Of a stretch of 64,000 bases of DNA, positions 59,910 to 64,000 are shown one piece after another. The notes beneath the pieces were generated by a model. That model had not been told where the DNA came from and did not search any database. It saw only the letters and a program-made list of their open reading frames with translations. Position numbers and translations under genes: made by a program. The DNA lies in assembly GCA_025094145.1 (NCBI GenBank), contig JALLLS010000001.1, forward strand, positions 1 to 64,000, read 5' to 3'. Source of the DNA: Spinellus fusiger. Taxonomy: Eukaryota; Mucoromycota; Mucoromycetes; Mucorales; Phycomycetaceae. Every line of letters begins with the position of its first letter. Position 1 is the first letter of the stretch.

Positions 59910-60617
59910 AATTAGACCTTCTAAACAAAGAAGCTTATAGTTAAATCATACAATCGATACTTTGATCTATACATACATTACAATGCCTTATTCACTATTC
60001 TCAACATCCATAGTGGTAATTCATTATATATCTAATCCACAAGATGCATATTATGTTTTTGATGTACTACATAAATTAAATATACTATAATTGCTCATCT
60101 AATGTACTGTTTATAGTTTATAATGTATTTAATCACCAAGACAGACTTTCACAATGATAATAATATTGCCTAAATTTTCAATATCTATCAGGTTTTATAT
60201 GAGAGACGCTATACTGTTCTTTTTTTTTCTTTTTTTTGGCACATTTTAGTTGCTATTGCTGCCACAGAGATTGATTTTAATTTCATTCCACTCGATAATT
60301 GAGTACCATTGTTCATTAATTAAAAAAAATTAATCATGGGTCCATTAAATTTTTCACTCAATGCCTTTTGCCATCATTGAGTTTTTCTTAGTTTTGTTTA
60401 TGTTATTTCTATAGTCATTAATATAGCTACGCCTATGAATTTAGATAAATACAGTTCAAAATATATTTTATTTTTGGGTGTGAGGTGCTGGCTGAGTATT
60501 GGACCTAATAGCCACTCATGAGAACTTTCGATAAAACTAGGATGTACATATAAACATTTCAAATAAAAAAGTGGAAAAATAAAATGTAGAGAAAAGGACA
60601 CAGGAAAATAGAATACA
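59910..60617 (+). repeat. Inverted repeat, left arm
   Basis: 708 bp that match the reverse complement of 63293-64000. Every stretch I compared base by base agreed, including homopolymer runs. The inner end carries a LINE 3' UTR piece (plus strand ~60440-60617, in minus orientation). The arm may extend left of 59910, because its partner is cut by the window end. Confidence 0.92.
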
Positions 60618-61400
60618 TAAAGCCTTAAATTAAAAGAAAAATAATGAAGAATAAAAGTAAAAAAAAAATTAAGAACAAACATCCAAAAAGTCAATAAAGT
60701 CAGCAAAGAAAATAGGGCACCAAAAAGATAACTGTAATTCTTGGGCGTTTCAAAATCCAAAGAGTGATACTTAAAGAAACTCGGACAATTCTGAAGGCAC
60801 AAATACAGCAGCTGTACTGTCGTGTTCCAACTTCAATCCAAAGATTCTTCATGAATTGGTCAACATGAGTAGTATTCTGTGACATTCAGAATACTCTTTG
60901 AAAGCTTGAGTGCACACAAGTACCATAGTATATCTCTGTATAATCTCACTGATCGGTCGTAACTACAAATGAACCTTCTAAGCTCAATTTACTATCGGAC
61001 ACTTAATAAGAGCTACCTTCATCTATAAATCCTTGGTGAATAAAATAAGACCTATCAAGGGCAATTAAAGTGAAGACACATAATAGATGGCTCTATAATG
61101 GTGTTCTTATTCAATGAACCAAACATAAGGCTCCAATATGTAGTCTACCATTAGGTAGAACACCTACACCAACCATAAAGCTACACCTATGTAAACTGCC
61201 ATAGGATAAATCATCTACACCAACCATACGGTTGCATCTATCAATAAGCTATGCCATGGACTAATCATTAACTAACAAAAGGTAGAATGCCACTGAAGGA
61301 TAAGCACCCACGAAAAGTATAAATAATGAACCACTCTTCACTTAATAAAAATTATCTTTGTTCAGTCTCGTTATTTTCTACTTGTCTGAATAATCACAAA
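60618..61400. other. Spacer of the inverted repeat, left part
   Basis: AT-rich. A degenerate ~60-base motif with CACCTACACCAACCATA recurs at about 61161, 61210 and nearby. No gene seen. Confidence 0.4.
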
Positions 61401-61502
61401 TGGGACAAGATTCCCAAGGAGGTTACCAACAACCTCATTGCCAGCATGTATTGGAGATGTAGGGCTGTTATAGAGGCCAAGGGTGGAAACACCAAATATT
61501 AA
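61401..61502 (+). pseudogene. Tc1 transposase C-terminal fragment
   Basis: Reads WDKIPKEVTNNLIASMYW then RCRAVIEAKGGNTKY and stop, matching the tail of the transposase at 55000-55112 (SMKDRCQAVIDAKGGPTKY). Only ~33 residues remain. Confidence 0.7.
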
Positions 61503-61579
61503 AGGTTTCCACCCAATAAATTTGTATATATTATCCTGTTGACTTTCTTTATACTTCATCCAATTTTCAAGTCTCTACT

Positions 61580-62851
61580 GTGTGTTTAATGTATGTTCTT
61601 ATTAAAAACAATAAGTATTTTCCCAAACAAGAATCCTATCGGAAAATAAATACCTTTATATATTTTCCACTAAATACTGTATTACAAAGAGAGGCTCTTT
61701 CGTGTAATCAATATTACCCCAAAAGAGTAAAAATACAAATCGCAAAACTCAACATAAGTAACATCCATCCATCAGCAACAATCCCCATCCACCCACATAG
61801 TACACAGTACACATTAGATACACCAACTACGGATCCTGGCCAACCACCAACCATCAAGCAACCTCCTGTACCAGCACCTGTCAGACCCTTTGTGTCTGAG
61901 GCCACCACTGCTACCACCATTCCTAACTCAGACAGCAGAAAACCCAGACTACCTACCAAACGCACTCGTGCAAAGACTTACGAGTATCAAATGACTGAGG
62001 TAGAAAAGTCTGATACATTCACCCAGCAGATGATGGCATTTCTGTCAGATATTTAGAGACAAATGGCAACAATTGGACTCCGCATCCAGGAATTGGAAGC
62101 ACAAGTCAAGGTCAAAGATGACCTTATTACATCTCTCCAGGCTCAGATCAATGCCAAGAGTGTAGATAATGCACCCAAATCACCCTCCGCCCCTATTTCC
62201 ACCCTTATCCCCACAGTGAAACCCACAGATGCCATAGAAAAGGCTACTGTCACTTATGCCAACATGGCTAAAAAGAACGCCTCCCCACCAAAGAAGACAG
62301 CAAAGGCCAGAGCAGTGCTTAGAGCACAAACAGTTCGGGCCTTACAAGAGCCTACTGGGCCCTCAGTATACGACTTTGTATATTTTCCCTGTCGCCGCTA
62401 CCTCAAGTACGGCCAGATCCGCAAGATGTTGGGATCACTGAAGATCCAACAGTCACGGATCATAGACATCCACTTCCCAGCAAGTGGTACAATTGCACTG
62501 CTTGTACACGGTAGCTTCAAGCAAGAACTCGAGGAGAAACTCGAGAAATCAAAGATCAAGCCACAGGCAAGCTTTGATCCAGTAGCTGCAACGGTGATTG
62601 CAGACCCTAAGCACCAGCAGGAGTCAGATAGCACCAAAGCTGTAATGGCCCAAAAACTCTTTGAGCAAAAAGTGTCCAACACTTGTCTTCATGCCCACAC
62701 TCATTTAGGGTACAGCATTGCTCGCCACTTTGGCTCAAGCATTGCCACACCCCGTCTATCCACCATTGCCTTTGAGAAGCTCCTGGCAGACCTCAAGGCC
62801 AAGGTCACAGTCACCAGCCCTCCCGCCACCCTTGAAAAAGAAGCCCTCTAG
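61580..62851 (+). pseudogene. LINE ORF1-like protein with one in-frame stop
   Basis: One frame runs from 61580 to 62851, broken only by TAG at 62054-62056. It has a Pro/Thr-rich N-terminus (PPTIKQPPVPAPVRPF), a basic patch (RKPRLPTKRTRAKTYEY), a coiled-coil-like helix just after the stop (LRIQELEAQVKVKDDLITSL) and a folded-looking part (YDFVYFPCRRYLKYGQIRKM, then IIDIHFPASGTIALLVHG) that could be RNA-binding. The order fits ORF1 of a fungal LINE, and a LINE 3' UTR follows directly. No ORF2 (endonuclease/RT) lies between, so the element is internally deleted. Codon composition is richer in GC than the flanks. Confidence 0.65.
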
Positions 62852-62989
62852 GCATTTGGGTCTGACTCAACCATGAAAGAAGTCGAGGGAGACAATCAAC
62901 ACACCCAACAAGACTTGTAAATAGACCAATCTTTGGTCTATTGAAAGCTTGTGGGATTAGGCTCAAACTAATGTCTATGTCTGCATTGT

Positions 62990-63230
62990 CATTTTCTCTC
63001 ATTTCTCATATTTCTCTTCATTTTTTCCCTCATTTCGAGGTTTTATATACTCTTATCTTTCTGTTTCTTTTTTCTTTGCATTTCTTTTTTCCACTTTTGT
63101 ATTTAAAAGTGTTTATATGTATATCTTAATTGTTCAAAAGTTCTCATAGGGTGGCTAACATGCCCAATGCGCGAATAGCAACCAACACCCAAAAATAAAA
63201 AATACTTTGAACTGTATTACAAAGAATAAG
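62990..63230 (+). mobile_element. LINE 3' UTR
   Basis: Matches 51040-51260 and, more loosely, 63293-63480. Shared blocks include GAGGTTTTATATACTC-like, GTTTATATGTATATCTTAAT and ACACCCAAAAATAAAA. It closes the ORF1-only LINE copy. Confidence 0.65.
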
Positions 63231-63292
63231 TATTTCCTATTACAGAAGCATACCGGGACATAAAAAATATTCCTTATTATTTTGAAAGCCAC

Positions 63293-64000
63293 TGTATTCT
63301 ATTTTCCTGTGTCCTTTTCTCTACATTTTATTTTTCCACTTTTTTATTTGAAATGTTTATATGTACATCCTAGTTTTATCGAAAGTTCTCATGAGTGGCT
63401 ATTAGGTCCAATACTCAGCCAGCACCTCACACCCAAAAATAAAATATATTTTGAACTGTATTTATCTAAATTCATAGGCGTAGCTATATTAATGACTATA
63501 GAAATAACATAAACAAAACTAAGAAAAACTCAATGATGGCAAAAGGCATTGAGTGAAAAATTTAATGGACCCATGATTAATTTTTTTTAATTAATGAACA
63601 ATGGTACTCAATTATCGAGTGGAATGAAATTAAAATCAATCTCTGTGGCAGCAATAGCAACTAAAATGTGCCAAAAAAAAGAAAAAAAAAGAACAGTATA
63701 GCGTCTCTCATATAAAACCTGATAGATATTGAAAATTTAGGCAATATTATTATCATTGTGAAAGTCTGTCTTGGTGATTAAATACATTATAAACTATAAA
63801 CAGTACATTAGATGAGCAATTATAGTATATTTAATTTATGTAGTACATCAAAAACATAATATGCATCTTGTGGATTAGATATATAATGAATTACCACTAT
63901 GGATGTTGAGAATAGTGAATAAGGCATTGTAATGTATGTATAGATCAAAGTATCGATTGTATGATTTAACTATAAGCTTCTTTGTTTAGAAGGTCTAATT
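63293..64000 (-). repeat. Inverted repeat, right arm (cut by window end)
   Basis: Reverse complement of 59910-60617, starting GTATTCTATTTTCCTG at 63293 and still matching at the final base. The pair-sum of aligned positions is constant at 123910, so no indels occur across the compared blocks. Spacer between arms is 2675 bp. Confidence 0.92.

Noticed and set aside
60398..60802. Phe-rich minus-strand frame also present at 63282-63512 (+)
   Set aside because: The duplicated protein string only reflects the inverted repeat and a LINE 3' UTR; it is not gene-like.

Overview
The window looks like a chromosome segment from an early-diverging filamentous fungus, most likely Mucoromycota (Mucorales-like). 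This is inferred from the gene set and gene structure. Genes are rich in short GT-AG introns of about 40-130 nt. The set includes a Cdc4-type myosin light chain, a GMF/Aim7 protein, a fungal Ras-GAP, hamartin (TSC1), a DDRGK1-like UFMylation factor, which most Dikarya lack, and a pepsin-type secreted protease. The mobile elements are also typical: Tc1/mariner, a LINE, and TIR elements carrying a Fanzor (TnpB-like) nuclease remnant.

Layout. Positions 1-2.5 kb hold no gene I can support. From 2.5 to 46.6 kb the segment is gene-dense: CofD/YvcK-like protein (+), SPO11 (+), a 5'-truncated LINE (-) with a visible 16-bp target-site duplication, EMC3 (+), aspartic protease (-), a RING-H2 E3 ligase with a huge acidic insert (-), a Fanzor-bearing transposon (+), myosin essential light chain (-), a deleted copy of the Fanzor transposon (-), Ras-GAP (+), an FCP1/Psr1-type phosphatase (+), GMF (+), RNA polymerase III subunit RPC82 (+), an ARM-repeat importin-alpha-like protein (+), DDRGK1 (+), a GDSL phospholipase (+), a Ser-rich protein (+) and TSC1 (+). 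From 46.9 kb to the end the segment is AT-rich and transposon-laden. It holds a third Fanzor-transposon copy, an inverted pair of LTR-like repeats, several Tc1/mariner copies of different ages (one inserted inside another), LINE 3' ends, a lone LINE ORF1 with one in-frame stop, one intact cytochrome P450 gene (-), and a 708-bp inverted repeat whose right arm runs off the window end.

Functional links: EMC3, DDRGK1 and the phosphatase relate to ER or membrane biology. The Ras-GAP, TSC1 and the myosin light chain relate to small-GTPase/TOR signalling and cytokinesis. SPO11 shows the capacity for meiotic recombination. These genes are not an operon, and their adjacency does not by itself imply joint function.

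Splice models were built by hand from GT-AG (or GC-AG) sites, phase continuity and family conservation. In most genes every junction is phase-consistent. Exceptions are stated: two SPO11 junctions and one junction in the ARM gene.
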